DNA from: Polaribacter litorisediminis
Lineage (GTDB): Bacteria; Bacteroidota; Bacteroidia; Flavobacteriales; Flavobacteriaceae
DNA length: 64,000 nt
Reading direction: 5' to 3'
Assembly: GCF_019968605.1 (NCBI RefSeq)
Contig: NZ_CP082966.1
Span: forward strand, 4,019,501-4,083,500
Part shown: piece by piece, positions 39,538 to 49,262 of the stretch
How the letters are laid out: every line of letters begins with the position of its first letter
Position numbering within the stretch: position 1 is the first letter of the stretch
Program-made: the position numbers and the translations under genes
The notes under the pieces: model-generated
The model's database searches: none
What the model was told of the DNA's origin: nothing
Seen by the model: only the letters and a program-made list of their open reading frames with translations

Positions 39538-42500
39538 ATGAGTATTCCAAAACTTTTAAAACATTATCAGATAAACCCTTCAAAGCTCAAAGCCATTTTG
39601 AAGGCTAATAGCATCAATGATAATATTCGTTTTATAAATAATATTCCAGAAGAATGGATTTCTATATTATCAGAAGAAACTGGCATTGAGGTTTATGAAA
39701 TAAGCACAAATAAACATTACAGATCATCTGTTGTAAAAGCCTCTAAAAAGATAACAAAAAAAGATAATTCACTAGATAAATTACAAGAGCTAAGTAAACC
39801 AAAACGTAGGAGAAAATCATTTCAAATTGGATATGTAAAATATGTTGCTCCAGATAATTCTCATGCATACCTAAAAGTTATTGATAATATTGATGGTGTT
39901 AATTATAACATGCTCCGAGAAAATACAGATAATGATTGTAAAATTAATAATAATTGTGCTGATATCGAAATAGGGCAATTTGTTATTGTATCGGTTAAAG
40001 GCGAAAAATTTAAAAAACATAAAATAGAAGAGCAACTATTTTCGGGTACTGTAATAACTAAACCTATAAAAAGATTTACAGATTGGGTATCTTTTAATAA
40101 TGTAATAAAACTAGAGAATAATATCATGTTTTCGGATAATTTCGAAAACTTTGAGATATCTAAAGTTAAATTGTTTTTTGATAGAAGATCTATTAGATGT
40201 CAAAAATCGGAAATACCTCCAGATTTCAATAAAATAATAGACAATATAAAACTTCCATTTATTGAAGCCATAGCTAAAAAAATATTATCAAATGAAGATT
40301 TAGTTATTATTGGTTCGTTTAAATCTAATTCTAGTGAGTACAGTCAATTATATGAAAAACAATTTAAATCCGAAATTAATGATAGTAATTACTTCAAAGA
40401 TGAAATTGACTTTGAAAATTTCTTTTTAAAGTGGCAAGCTTTATGTCCAGAGTTTTTAGTTATAAGTAAGGTAAAAAACTTAGAATTTCTAAATTCTTAC
40501 ATCAGATTATGGTTGGACAAAAAAACAAATAAAAATTTTTGGGAAAATCATCTTATTGATGCACTTATTAATTACGAAATAAAAAGTAATGAAAACTTGG
40601 CGTCAAATCAATTAACCTTTTATGAAAACCTTACACGGTCTCATGTCGAAGAAATTTCTTTAGCTATTGATGCTTATTTTCAAGCTAATTTAGTTACAGA
40701 ATCTATTAAAGTATTTAATATTTTAGAACAATTAATAGTAATTTCAAATTGCTTAAATAAAGCAAAATACAAAACACAGCTAAAAAATAGCTTAGTTCCA
40801 GAATTAGCTTTTGAGCTATGGTTAGAAGACAACCAATTGGAGTTTCCTAAAACAATAGGGATTACTACATTTCAAGATCATAAAATTGAAATTCAAGAAA
40901 GAATATTGGATAAATTATCTGATGAGGAGATTGTACCATTAATTTCTTTAATAAAAGGAATATCGAATAAAATTTTAGAGAAAAGAGTCTGTAAATTAAT
41001 AAAAGAAAGCATTTCTAGTAAATTAAATTTTATAAGCTTTGATTTAGAGAGTAATGGTACAGAAATATTTGAACTAGGTTGGATAAATAATGAAAACAGA
41101 GAAAAGTATTATAAAGGTAATACTGAGGTTAATAAGGGGATTAATTTCTTTAAAGAACTAACAGAAATATCAAATAGCGTATTTGTAGGTCATAACATTG
41201 TAGAGTGGGATATTCCAATTTTATCAAAATTTAAAGTTTCTATTCCAAGAAATCAAATTTGGGATACCTTATTAATAGAAACATTTCTGAGTCCAGAATT
41301 TAAGAATTTAGCATTAGTAACAGCACATAATGCTATTGACGATTCAAAGTTAACAAGACAATTATTTTTGAATCAGTTAACTCGCATTTTGTTTATGGAA
41401 CAAGAAAAATTGACACCTTTATTTTCTTACATTCCTATTAATATTGTTGAAAAAATAGTAGAATTAAAATCTAAAAATTCACTGAACTGGAATCCATTTG
41501 ATGTGTTGAATTCTGAAAAAGAAACATTCTTTAGACCACAACCACTTGAAAATATTTTGATTCAGAAAGTAAAAAAAGAAATCGATGATTTAAAATCTGA
41601 AAATATCTTAATTATTGGTAATGATAGTTTTAAAAATGAAATCTTAACTATAGAAAAGATTAAATTCCATTGTACAGATACATCTAACAAAGATTTATAT
41701 AAGTTAAATAGAACTAAGATTAACCAAATTTCAGAGAACCATATTTGGGAAAAACTGGTATTGTTGAATCATTTAGATTACAAAAAAGCTATAAATCAAC
41801 CAGCGTTTTGGGGCGAATTACCTATAAGTGTTAAAATTAAGTTAGAAAATAATATTAGTAATGTATTCGATTTATTTTATCCCAATGAAGAAATAGATTG
41901 GTTAGCTAAAAATGTGATGTTTTTTACAATTCCTGAATTATTATTGTATCAAGACCAGCTTTCACAACTCAAAGATATTAGCGTAATAACCATTCAAAAA
42001 GATTTATTGTCTGTAGAGAATAAAAAAAAATTAAAAGAAATTAGTTTAGATTTTTTAATGTCTGAAATTAAAAATGATGACCATATCTGGTTAAAGTTTT
42101 CTGGAGGTCAAAGTTTCTCTGAACTAACCGTAAAACAATGTGAAAATCTTGAAGTAGACATATTAAAACCATTTGATAATTTTTGGTTGGAAAAAGTTAC
42201 TTTAAATAAGTTTAACGTTTGGGGGAATTTCAATTGGGAAAATTTACTGCTATCTTTTGATATTATTAATTTGGTAGATTTTCAGTCCGATGCTAACAAA
42301 TTTGTGAAAAATCAAACCATTATTGTCGAAGTTAGTGCTGTAGAAACTTTAAAAAATAAAGTAGTTCGATTTAATCCAGAATCTTTATACCGTTCACGAT
42401 ATTGGGTTTTTCAAAAACAATTAATTGATCAAATTGTAAATCTAGGCAATGCTTCTATATTGATTGTTCAGGACTATGACGAAATCCAAGTACTTAATAA

Positions 42501-43710
42501 TTATTTCAGTCATCTTGGGTATTACATTCCTGAACAGGTTATTTCAATTGGCAGACGATTAGAATTATTACACCAAAGGAAGTCTAGTGCCAAATTAATT
42601 ATTGAGCATATAAGTCAAGTAGAGCGTATAATAAAATCAAACCATGTAGATTGTCTCAATATAATTTTTGATAGTTTCAACCTCTCAGAAAACTATTATT
42701 CTTCAATAAACTCTAGTTATCTTAAAAAATTAAATAGTAGTAGATTAAAAAAGATTAATGAAATCGAGGAGGATGATTCCGAAAAAGGCAACAATGATAA
42801 GCAAGAACTTAACATTTCTAAAAAACCAATAATTAGTGATACCTTTTTCCTACTAGAGTTATTAAAACCTAGAATTACTCATATTCGAAATGTATTGCAA
42901 AAGGCAGATCCAAATCATAAATTATGGATTTTAGACCCAAGATTTAATGATTATAATAGTATAAATAAATCTTGGAACACTTCTAAAATGACACTAAATA
43001 TATGGAAAAACTTTGATATGTATGAAGCAGCCGTAAAAGAAGCTGATATGCATATAAATAGCGTAAAACCTATGGAAGAATTGCCTTTTGATATGGCTAA
43101 AATAAAAGAGATATTAAGACAGGTGTTTTTAAAAGAATTTCAATGGCGCCCTAGTCAAGTTCCATATTTAGAGTTGATTATTGAAAGAAAAGAAAATCAA
43201 CTTATTACATTACCTACTGGCGAAGGAAAATCTGTACTTTTTCAAGGGCCAGCTTTATTTATAAGTGCTTTCACAAATAGATTAACGATAGTTGTAACCC
43301 CTTTAAAAGCTTTGATGGAGGATCAAGTAGATGCGCTTTGGAATAAAGGTTTCTTTGGTAGTGTAGATTATATAAACTCGGATAGAAGTTCTGAGGTGTA
43401 TTCTATTTATAGAGCTATGGCAGGTGGGGAGTTGTCATTAATTTTCGTAACACCGGAAAGATTTAGAAGTCGCTCTTTTAATAATGCTCTTCAAATGAGA
43501 ATACAATCTGATGGGGGGCTTGAATATGGTGTTTTTGATGAGGCGCATTGTGTATCACAATGGGGGCATGAGTTTAGACCAGATTACTTTAATTGTGCAA
43601 AAGAAATGCTAAAACTAAAAAAAATGAGTAGCAACAATTTTCCACTTTTATTATTTTCCGCAACAGTGTCAGATAAAATTTATAAGGACTTTAAAATTAT
43701 TTTCTCGTAA
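39538..43710 (+). CDS. DEDDh exonuclease fused to the first RecA lobe of a RecQ-type helicase
   Basis: The protein has 1390 residues. Residues 95-180 look like a small beta-barrel (FQIGYVKYVAPDNSHAYLKV). A DEDDh 3'-5' exonuclease lies at about 497-610: DLESNG with the first acidic pair, GHNIVEWDIPIL, and HNAIDDSKLT with the catalytic His and last Asp. After a long middle, the RecQ start appears: motif 0 WRPSQV (about 1203), Walker A LPTGEGKS (about 1225-1232), DEAHCVSQWGHEFRPDY (about 1333-1349) and FSATVSD (about 1373). It then stops exactly where the second RecA lobe should begin. That lobe is encoded by the next gene, whose ATG overlaps this stop (TAATG). The missing lobe is not a sequencing stub, as the gene ends with two tandem stops. 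Confidence 0.85.
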   Translation: MSIPKLLKHYQINPSKLKAILKANSINDNIRFINNIPEEWISILSEETGIEVYEISTNKHYRSSVVKASKKITKKDNSLDKLQELSKPKRRRKSFQIGYVKYVAPDNSHAYLKVIDNIDGVNYNMLRENTDNDCKINNNCADIEIGQFVIVSVKGEKFKKHKIEEQLFSGTVITKPIKRFTDWVSFNNVIKLENNIMFSDNFENFEISKVKLFFDRRSIRCQKSEIPPDFNKIIDNIKLPFIEAIAKKILSNEDLVIIGSFKSNSSEYSQLYEKQFKSEINDSNYFKDEIDFENFFLKWQALCPEFLVISKVKNLEFLNSYIRLWLDKKTNKNFWENHLIDALINYEIKSNENLASNQLTFYENLTRSHVEEISLAIDAYFQANLVTESIKVFNILEQLIVISNCLNKAKYKTQLKNSLVPELAFELWLEDNQLEFPKTIGITTFQDHKIEIQERILDKLSDEEIVPLISLIKGISNKILEKRVCKLIKESISSKLNFISFDLESNGTEIFELGWINNENREKYYKGNTEVNKGINFFKELTEISNSVFVGHNIVEWDIPILSKFKVSIPRNQIWDTLLIETFLSPEFKNLALVTAHNAIDDSKLTRQLFLNQLTRILFMEQEKLTPLFSYIPINIVEKIVELKSKNSLNWNPFDVLNSEKETFFRPQPLENILIQKVKKEIDDLKSENILIIGNDSFKNEILTIEKIKFHCTDTSNKDLYKLNRTKINQISENHIWEKLVLLNHLDYKKAINQPAFWGELPISVKIKLENNISNVFDLFYPNEEIDWLAKNVMFFTIPELLLYQDQLSQLKDISVITIQKDLLSVENKKKLKEISLDFLMSEIKNDDHIWLKFSGGQSFSELTVKQCENLEVDILKPFDNFWLEKVTLNKFNVWGNFNWENLLLSFDIINLVDFQSDANKFVKNQTIIVEVSAVETLKNKVVRFNPESLYRSRYWVFQKQLIDQIVNLGNASILIVQDYDEIQVLNNYFSHLGYYIPEQVISIGRRLELLHQRKSSAKLIIEHISQVERIIKSNHVDCLNIIFDSFNLSENYYSSINSSYLKKLNSSRLKKINEIEEDDSEKGNNDKQELNISKKPIISDTFFLLELLKPRITHIRNVLQKADPNHKLWILDPRFNDYNSINKSWNTSKMTLNIWKNFDMYEAAVKEADMHINSVKPMEELPFDMAKIKEILRQVFLKEFQWRPSQVPYLELIIERKENQLITLPTGEGKSVLFQGPALFISAFTNRLTIVVTPLKALMEDQVDALWNKGFFGSVDYINSDRSSEVYSIYRAMAGGELSLIFVTPERFRSRSFNNALQMRIQSDGGLEYGVFDEAHCVSQWGHEFRPDYFNCAKEMLKLKKMSSNNFPLLLFSATVSDKIYKDFKIIFS

Positions 43711-46700
43711 TGAATTGGAATGACCGCAATAAAGAATATAACCCTATTAGAAACCATATCAAACTTGGTTTTGATACAGTCGCAGATACTCAGGGTATGT
43801 TAAGTGTGATTGTTCATGATTTGAGAACCAAAAAATTTGATCCAATAAATAGTAGAGTATTAATTTTTGTTAGAACAAGAAAGCAATCCGAAGAAATAGC
43901 TATTGGATTAAATACCTGCCTAGAGAATGAAGGTCTCAATTATGCAGGTAAGGCAGATTTTTACCATGCAGGATTAGAAGGAACTAATAGAACTGAAAAA
44001 TACGAAAATTATAAAAAAGGGGATAGTGTAATTTTAATTGCGACCAAAGCTTTTGGTATGGGTATGGATATTAAAAATATTCATTTTGTGTTTCATTTAG
44101 GTCCATCATCAACTTTTGAAGACTACTTGCAAGAAGTAGGTAGAGCAGGTAGAAATCAAGCTTCATATGAAAATGCGGGTTATTCTGAGTCCAATCCTTT
44201 ATTGGCAAAATGTATTATTACCAAAGAGGACTTTAATAAAATTAAAGATTTACAACATCAGAACGAAATCACTTGGTCACAAATAGAACAAGTAAGGAAA
44301 ACAATTTTTAATTATGTGTCTAAATTTCGTCATCTAAAAATTGAAAAAGAAAATGCTTTTCCACTACCATTAGATTTATTAAACCAAGATATTGAATACG
44401 AAGAGGTATATGGTAAGGATACTGTTTTTAGGGTTATTTTATATTGGCTAGAAAAATTAAATAGAATTAAACTCGGTGTATATACCCCAGCTCAATTACC
44501 GATAAAAATACTCAATGAAGATGTAAGTATTGCAGCTACTAGGACTAAAGAAGAGAATAATCAACTTAAAAGTTTATTAAATCTGTTAATACAAATAAAG
44601 GCAGATAAGTTTAATGACTCTCAAACTATTATGGTCGACATGCAGCTTCTAAAAGATGCATTGAAAATTAAGACAACAACAGAACTTTTTAAACTCTTAT
44701 TTACAGCACAAAAATTTGAACTTATTTCACTTGATAGAAACATTAATTTAGAAATTAGTATCAATCGTACTCCGGAATTAAAATCATGGGGTTATGATGT
44801 GAAATCGCCAAGAATTGAGGCTACTTTTGATTTTGCAAACGAAATTATAAAAGCAACCACACCGGGTAACCAAGTAGCTTTAGACAATAATGAGTTAAAT
44901 TCTAATATAAAAGATATCATTACGGCTAATTTTCAACCAGAAAATATATTTTGGGAGGAAATAAAGAAAAATAATGAATATAAGAAGAAGGAAGAAATCA
45001 ATAAAACATTAGTTGATGACTTTAAGAAAGTTAGAGCGAAATTTGCTTTTAAATTAGTCAACTTTCTACCAAAACTGAGACATAAGAGCCATATAGCATA
45101 TGAAGAAGAAAAAGTCTTTATTTCCCAATTAATCTACAATAGCTATAAAACTAATAGTTTACCCTTACAAGAATTAAAAGAATTCAAAATTGATTTAATT
45201 AAACTGATTACATATATCTCTGAACAGAATCTAAAGAAAAATAAAAGGACGTTTAATATTGTAGACCTAATAAACCATTTAGATATTGATAAAAAGGGAG
45301 ATGAATATTTTCAAAAACTTGTATGCATTTCTAAAGGTTTAGGATATTTAAAGGGGGATGGAGGTGATATAATTCCAATGGGAATAGAGCTCTTTATTCA
45401 TGACTTATCCATAATAGATATAGAAAACGAAACTGATTTAGAAATTCAAATAGAGTTTGAAGAAAGTAATAAAATGAAAGAGTTAAGATTGTTAGCTCTT
45501 AAATGTCTTACTGGATTAAAAGAATATGAACATGATGCTTTTATTAAAGGCTATTTTAAATGCTCAAGCAATGAAGATATTATCCAACTTTTAATTGAAA
45601 ATTTAGATGAAAATCATCCTGATTTAGTTGCATTTAGGGAAGAAGCTTTAAAAACTGCTAAAGCAGCCTTAAATGAAAGTCAGAGTAAAGTTTATGAAGC
45701 CAACTTAAATCAAAATTTACAAGTAATTGCAGGGCCTGGAACTGGAAAAACGCATACACTTACATTAAGGGTTGCACGATTAATTCAAGATGAAAAAATT
45801 AATCCAGATAATATTTTGATTTTAGCTTATAATCGAGCAGTTGTTATTGAGTTAAAAGAAAGGTTAGATAAACTATTCAAGAAGTTAGGGTATTCTAAAC
45901 TTATCAAGAAATTAAAAATTTTCACTTTTCATGGTTTTATAAAATACACTTTAGGAAATGAACTCAATGATTTAGGTTTTGACCAATGGACACAAAAGTT
46001 TATTGATATTATGCACAATTCACCTGGTACTATTGGTCAAAAATTAGGGACTATAAGGTATGTGTTTGTAGATGAGTTTCAAGACATAACCTCTGAAAGG
46101 ATGGAATTACTCAAATTTATTGCCCATCCCGAAAGAACCAAAATTTGTGTAATAGGTGATCCCAACCAAAGTATATATGGTTATGAGAGAGCCAATGTTG
46201 GTGATTCAATGAATCCAAAACCCTATTATGATGAATTTGCAAAGATTTATAGTCCTGAGATATTAAAGCTTAATATTAATTACAGATCTTATATTGAGAT
46301 TTTAACGGAGTCGGAAAGGTTGTTAAGTCTTAATACTTCGCGTATTGAAATCACAAAACTCTTAGCTCATAATAAAACAAAAACAATAAATCCACCTGTA
46401 GAAATAATAGATGTTAGGGAACATCGAGTAGATTGGAAGTTAAAGTTACAAGAACTACTAAGGTATAATGACGATATGGGGCAGTATCGTCAAATTGCAA
46501 TTATGTTTCGCTCTAATAATGAGGTGTATAGGGCATTCAATGTGCTTAAAGATTTGAATTTAAACATAAGGTTGAGAGTTCAAGGAGCTAAAGGAGCATT
46601 AACAAAAACAAGGGAATTTTATCACTTATTAAGTGATCTTCGATTAAAGGCTAAAGACAAATTATCTTTAAATTATCTACAGGATATTTCAGATTTAAAA

Positions 46701-47561
46701 TTAAGTGTCTTAAGAGAATATTCTAATTGGGATGTATATATCTTAAATGTGTTTCATTGTTTAGTATGTGAGTTTGAAAAAGAAAAAGATGAAGATTCAA
46801 CTTATGAAGATTTAATTCAATTCATTGAGGATATTGGGAGCAAAGATGACGGACAGTTTGGTAAAATATATGAGCAGAATATAAAAGAAATAGGAGGAGA
46901 TAATTCCTTGCAAGAAGTTATTATTACTACAATGCATAAAGTAAAAGGTTTAGAATTTGATGCTGTATTGATACCACCATCATTTTCAAATCTACCTACT
47001 TCAAGTAGGTTTTATGAAGCTGATCTGCAAGATTTTATCGAAGAGGAAAGACGTTTGTATTATGTAGCGTATTCCAGAGCTAAGAGAAAGCTAGTAGTTA
47101 TTAAGTATGAAAGAGAGAGCGCTTTGGATAAAGGGACAGGTTATTTGACTCCGCAGGAAACTGTAAATCAGTTGGGGATTTCTGTAGGTGAAGGGATTGA
47201 TAAGTTTACTATGTACTGGAGTGCTAGCGCATATGGCGGTAATTCTTATAATTACATTAAAGACCATGTAAAAATTGGAGATCGTTTAGTGTTACTTCCA
47301 GTAATAAATGGTCATTATACATTTTGGTATGCAACTATTAACAATAATAGAGTTGCTCTTTTGTCAAGGAGTATGGTTAATAGGATTAATCACTTATTAG
47401 AAATAAAGGGATTCATTGTTTCTTCAATATACGTCAGTACTTATGAAGAAACATTATGGTCTGATGAGAAAAATAATACAAACTATGCATCAAATTGGAC
47501 AGAATCTTCTAAGAATAGAGGTTATGTTTACCTAATAGATTTTTCTGGATATGGTCATTAA
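43710..47561 (+). CDS. Second RecA lobe of a RecQ-type helicase fused to a UvrD-type SF1 helicase
   Basis: This 1283-residue protein starts in the TAATG overlap with the previous gene. The N-terminus supplies the missing half of a RecQ motor: LIFVRTRKQSEE (about 50-61), IATKAFGMGMDIKN (about 109-122) and QEVGRAGRNQ (about 139-148), followed by a winged-helix-like region. From about 660 a complete SF1 helicase follows: NESQSKVYEA (Q motif), AGPGTGKT (about 674-681), VDEFQDITSERM, GDPNQSIYGYERAN, LNINYRSY, TMHKVKGLEFDAV and YVAYSRAKRKLVV. A 120-residue beta-rich tail ends it. It must work with its neighbour to form the RecQ motor, giving a two-protein, two-motor machine. Confidence 0.87.
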   Translation: MNWNDRNKEYNPIRNHIKLGFDTVADTQGMLSVIVHDLRTKKFDPINSRVLIFVRTRKQSEEIAIGLNTCLENEGLNYAGKADFYHAGLEGTNRTEKYENYKKGDSVILIATKAFGMGMDIKNIHFVFHLGPSSTFEDYLQEVGRAGRNQASYENAGYSESNPLLAKCIITKEDFNKIKDLQHQNEITWSQIEQVRKTIFNYVSKFRHLKIEKENAFPLPLDLLNQDIEYEEVYGKDTVFRVILYWLEKLNRIKLGVYTPAQLPIKILNEDVSIAATRTKEENNQLKSLLNLLIQIKADKFNDSQTIMVDMQLLKDALKIKTTTELFKLLFTAQKFELISLDRNINLEISINRTPELKSWGYDVKSPRIEATFDFANEIIKATTPGNQVALDNNELNSNIKDIITANFQPENIFWEEIKKNNEYKKKEEINKTLVDDFKKVRAKFAFKLVNFLPKLRHKSHIAYEEEKVFISQLIYNSYKTNSLPLQELKEFKIDLIKLITYISEQNLKKNKRTFNIVDLINHLDIDKKGDEYFQKLVCISKGLGYLKGDGGDIIPMGIELFIHDLSIIDIENETDLEIQIEFEESNKMKELRLLALKCLTGLKEYEHDAFIKGYFKCSSNEDIIQLLIENLDENHPDLVAFREEALKTAKAALNESQSKVYEANLNQNLQVIAGPGTGKTHTLTLRVARLIQDEKINPDNILILAYNRAVVIELKERLDKLFKKLGYSKLIKKLKIFTFHGFIKYTLGNELNDLGFDQWTQKFIDIMHNSPGTIGQKLGTIRYVFVDEFQDITSERMELLKFIAHPERTKICVIGDPNQSIYGYERANVGDSMNPKPYYDEFAKIYSPEILKLNINYRSYIEILTESERLLSLNTSRIEITKLLAHNKTKTINPPVEIIDVREHRVDWKLKLQELLRYNDDMGQYRQIAIMFRSNNEVYRAFNVLKDLNLNIRLRVQGAKGALTKTREFYHLLSDLRLKAKDKLSLNYLQDISDLKLSVLREYSNWDVYILNVFHCLVCEFEKEKDEDSTYEDLIQFIEDIGSKDDGQFGKIYEQNIKEIGGDNSLQEVIITTMHKVKGLEFDAVLIPPSFSNLPTSSRFYEADLQDFIEEERRLYYVAYSRAKRKLVVIKYERESALDKGTGYLTPQETVNQLGISVGEGIDKFTMYWSASAYGGNSYNYIKDHVKIGDRLVLLPVINGHYTFWYATINNNRVALLSRSMVNRINHLLEIKGFIVSSIYVSTYEETLWSDEKNNTNYASNWTESSKNRGYVYLIDFSGYGH

Positions 47562-47572
47562 ATTAAAAAGTT

Positions 47573-48763
47573 ATGTTTAAAAGAATAGTAAATAAAATTT
47601 TTAAGAAGAACTTAGTTAATGATTCATTACCGATTCAATTAGATGGGCAAAGGATCATTTCTTTATGGACTGCGGGTGTTAAATATGAATCAAGAATAAA
47701 TAATGTTTTAAATTGTAAGGTTCATGATGAGGTATTGTTAGAGAGAGAACCAAATAACGAAATGGATAAAAATGCAATACATATTAAGACATTAAATGGT
47801 TTTTCATTAGGTTATGTAGGTAAATTAAAAGCCGAAAAAATAGCACATCTAATAGATGAAAAAAAAATTATTTCTAATGCATATATTATTGATTTAAAGT
47901 GCGATCTATCAAAAGATATCTATGGAGTAAAAATAGCTTTTACTATTAAACCTAAAGACAGTATTCTTTTTGATCAAAAAGAAGAGTCCATTGATGTTTT
48001 TTTTGATAAAAGTGAGAACGATAATTTATACTTATTATTAAAGTGTGAGGAAACTGTTTTAAAAAAAGTAGAAGATATTTTTAAAAAAAATAATATAGAA
48101 ATATATAGAACTGGTATTAGTTATAGAGTTGCAAAAAATGGTAAAAATTATGATTGGTATTTCTTTTTAGATGAAAATGAAAATCAAGAAAATATTCAAA
48201 AATTATTGGAAGCCAGCTTTCCTGTTTTAAAAGAAAAATCAGAAAATAAATTTAAAGATGAATATTTTTCTTTCCTAGAGGATGATTATGATTATTTAGA
48301 GAAAGAGAAAAAAAAGTTGATTGAAGAGGATATTCCTTTAAAAGATAAAGAACTCAATTTTTTAAAAAATGAGAACAAACAATTAATTGATGAAAAGAGT
48401 AAATTGAAAAATGATATTGAAAAATCAATTAAATCATTAAATCAAGTTGATAATCAGTTAGAAAAAATCATGAGTATTCTTTTTCCGGAAGTAGTATTTA
48501 TAAACCCAACTTTTGATGTGCTGCAAAGAGAAGTTTTAGATTTTACGAATGCACTTGAAAAAATAAAAAAAATAGTAGAAGACAATAGTTTTAAAGGTAA
48601 ACCAATAAAAACATCTCGAAACTGGTTTGATACACATTTTAGTACAGGTGAAAGGAATGATGGGAGAATATATTTTAGAAAGACAAAAGATGAAATAATA
48701 ATTTTAGTTTCTTTCAAGAGTGAACAAACTAGAGACATTAAAAGACTCTTAAACTATAATTAA
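47573..48763 (+). CDS. HIRAN-domain coiled-coil protein
   Basis: The 396-residue protein starts 11 bp after the UvrD fusion gene. Residues about 25-130 match the HIRAN fold: TAGVKYESRINNV, LEREPNNEMDKNAIHI and GYVGKLKAEKIAHLI. HIRAN domains bind DNA ends or damaged DNA and are often attached to helicases. After a middle domain, a Lys/Glu-rich coiled coil spans about 245-300. The C-terminus (about 345-396, WFDTHFSTGERNDGRIYFRK...IILVSF) resembles the strand pattern of RelE/ParE-like toxins, weakly. It is the last gene before the right end of element B. As a DNA-end adaptor it would suit the helicases upstream. Confidence 0.7.
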   Translation: MFKRIVNKIFKKNLVNDSLPIQLDGQRIISLWTAGVKYESRINNVLNCKVHDEVLLEREPNNEMDKNAIHIKTLNGFSLGYVGKLKAEKIAHLIDEKKIISNAYIIDLKCDLSKDIYGVKIAFTIKPKDSILFDQKEESIDVFFDKSENDNLYLLLKCEETVLKKVEDIFKKNNIEIYRTGISYRVAKNGKNYDWYFFLDENENQENIQKLLEASFPVLKEKSENKFKDEYFSFLEDDYDYLEKEKKKLIEEDIPLKDKELNFLKNENKQLIDEKSKLKNDIEKSIKSLNQVDNQLEKIMSILFPEVVFINPTFDVLQREVLDFTNALEKIKKIVEDNSFKGKPIKTSRNWFDTHFSTGERNDGRIYFRKTKDEIIILVSFKSEQTRDIKRLLNYN

Positions 48764-49098
48764 GACTTCATGTCAAATACATATTTTTTTAATTCAAATT
48801 TATTATTCTAGAGTGTCTTACATTTTATTGCTTGAATTTTCACAGACTACAATGAAATACAAAACCTTCATAAGCTAAGTAACTTAATTCGTAGTTTTAT
48901 TTTTAATAAATTCTAAGTACTATAAAGCTTTTATTTAAAATATGTAAACTCATTAGTTTTTAATAAAAATAGTGTGTCCAATAAAATTAGAGATTAAATA
49001 ATTAAGATATGATTTAATCATCCTTGAAATTTTTTAAAATGTCTAATAATAATCACTAAATTGCCTGAAAATAATACAATAATAATCTGGTCTAAACT
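48764..49098. other. AT-rich intergenic DNA at the right end of element B
   Basis: There is no credible reading frame, tRNA or strong hairpin in this 335-bp stretch between the HIRAN gene and the right arm repeats. It is very AT-rich. Confidence 0.6.
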
Positions 49099-49122
49099 GA
49101 ACACGATTTAGAACACGATTTT
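49099..49122. repeat. Paired 12-bp repeat, putative integrase arm site at right end of element B
   Basis: The tandem copies are GAACACGATTTA and GAACACGATTTT, 43 bp left of att core copy 2. They match the left-end pair at 16614-16637 at 11 of 12 or 10 of 12 positions. No other copy was noticed in the window. Confidence 0.7.
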
Positions 49123-49165
49123 AAAATAAATAGGGTTGAAAAGGGCTAAAAAGGAGTATTTCTTT

Positions 49166-49213
49166 GAGCTCATAACCCAAAGGTCACTGGTTCGAGTCCA
49201 GTTCCCGCTACTA
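49166..49213 (+). repeat. att core copy 2: 3' part of tRNA-Met(CAT)
   Basis: This 48-bp sequence is identical to 16476-16523 and again lacks the acceptor 5' strand and D arm. The bases to its left belong to the right end of element B and those to its right to the next element, so it serves as the junction between two tandem elements. Confidence 0.85.
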
Positions 49214-49231
49214 GGTTATCCTCAATAATAG

Positions 49232-49262
49232 AGCGGATTGTTTACGACAATCCGCTTTTTTT
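49232..49262 (+). terminator. Hairpin with T-run before the element C integrase
   Basis: A perfect 10-bp stem (AGCGGATTGT / ACAATCCGCT) with a 5-nt loop is followed by seven T residues that touch the integrase ATG. It has the same geometry as the hairpin at 16543-16571 but a different stem sequence. Confidence 0.75.

Larger units (their letters stand above)
16476..49213 (+). mobile_element. Integrated element B carrying defence-type genes, bounded by 48-bp tRNA-Met direct repeats
   Basis: The element spans about 32.7 kb between identical tRNA-Met 3'-fragment repeats. It has a tyrosine recombinase next to the left core and the same 12-bp tandem motif, (G/GG)ACACGATTT, just inside both ends (16614-16637 and 49099-49122). 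All its large genes run left to right. Cargo: a DISARM-like trio, two dynamin-like GTPases, a GHKL-DUF3883 ATPase, a split DEDDh/RecQ/UvrD pair and a HIRAN protein. No conjugation, relaxase or replication gene is seen, so it would be mobilised or depend on helpers. Boundaries are inferred from the repeats. Confidence 0.85.

Noticed and set aside
43680..43740. The split RecQ as a simple one-base frameshift or sequencing error
   Set aside because: Frame 1 ends with TAA TGA in tandem and frame 2 opens with its own ATG in a TAATG overlap, the pattern of coupled genes. An error is not fully excluded without homologues.
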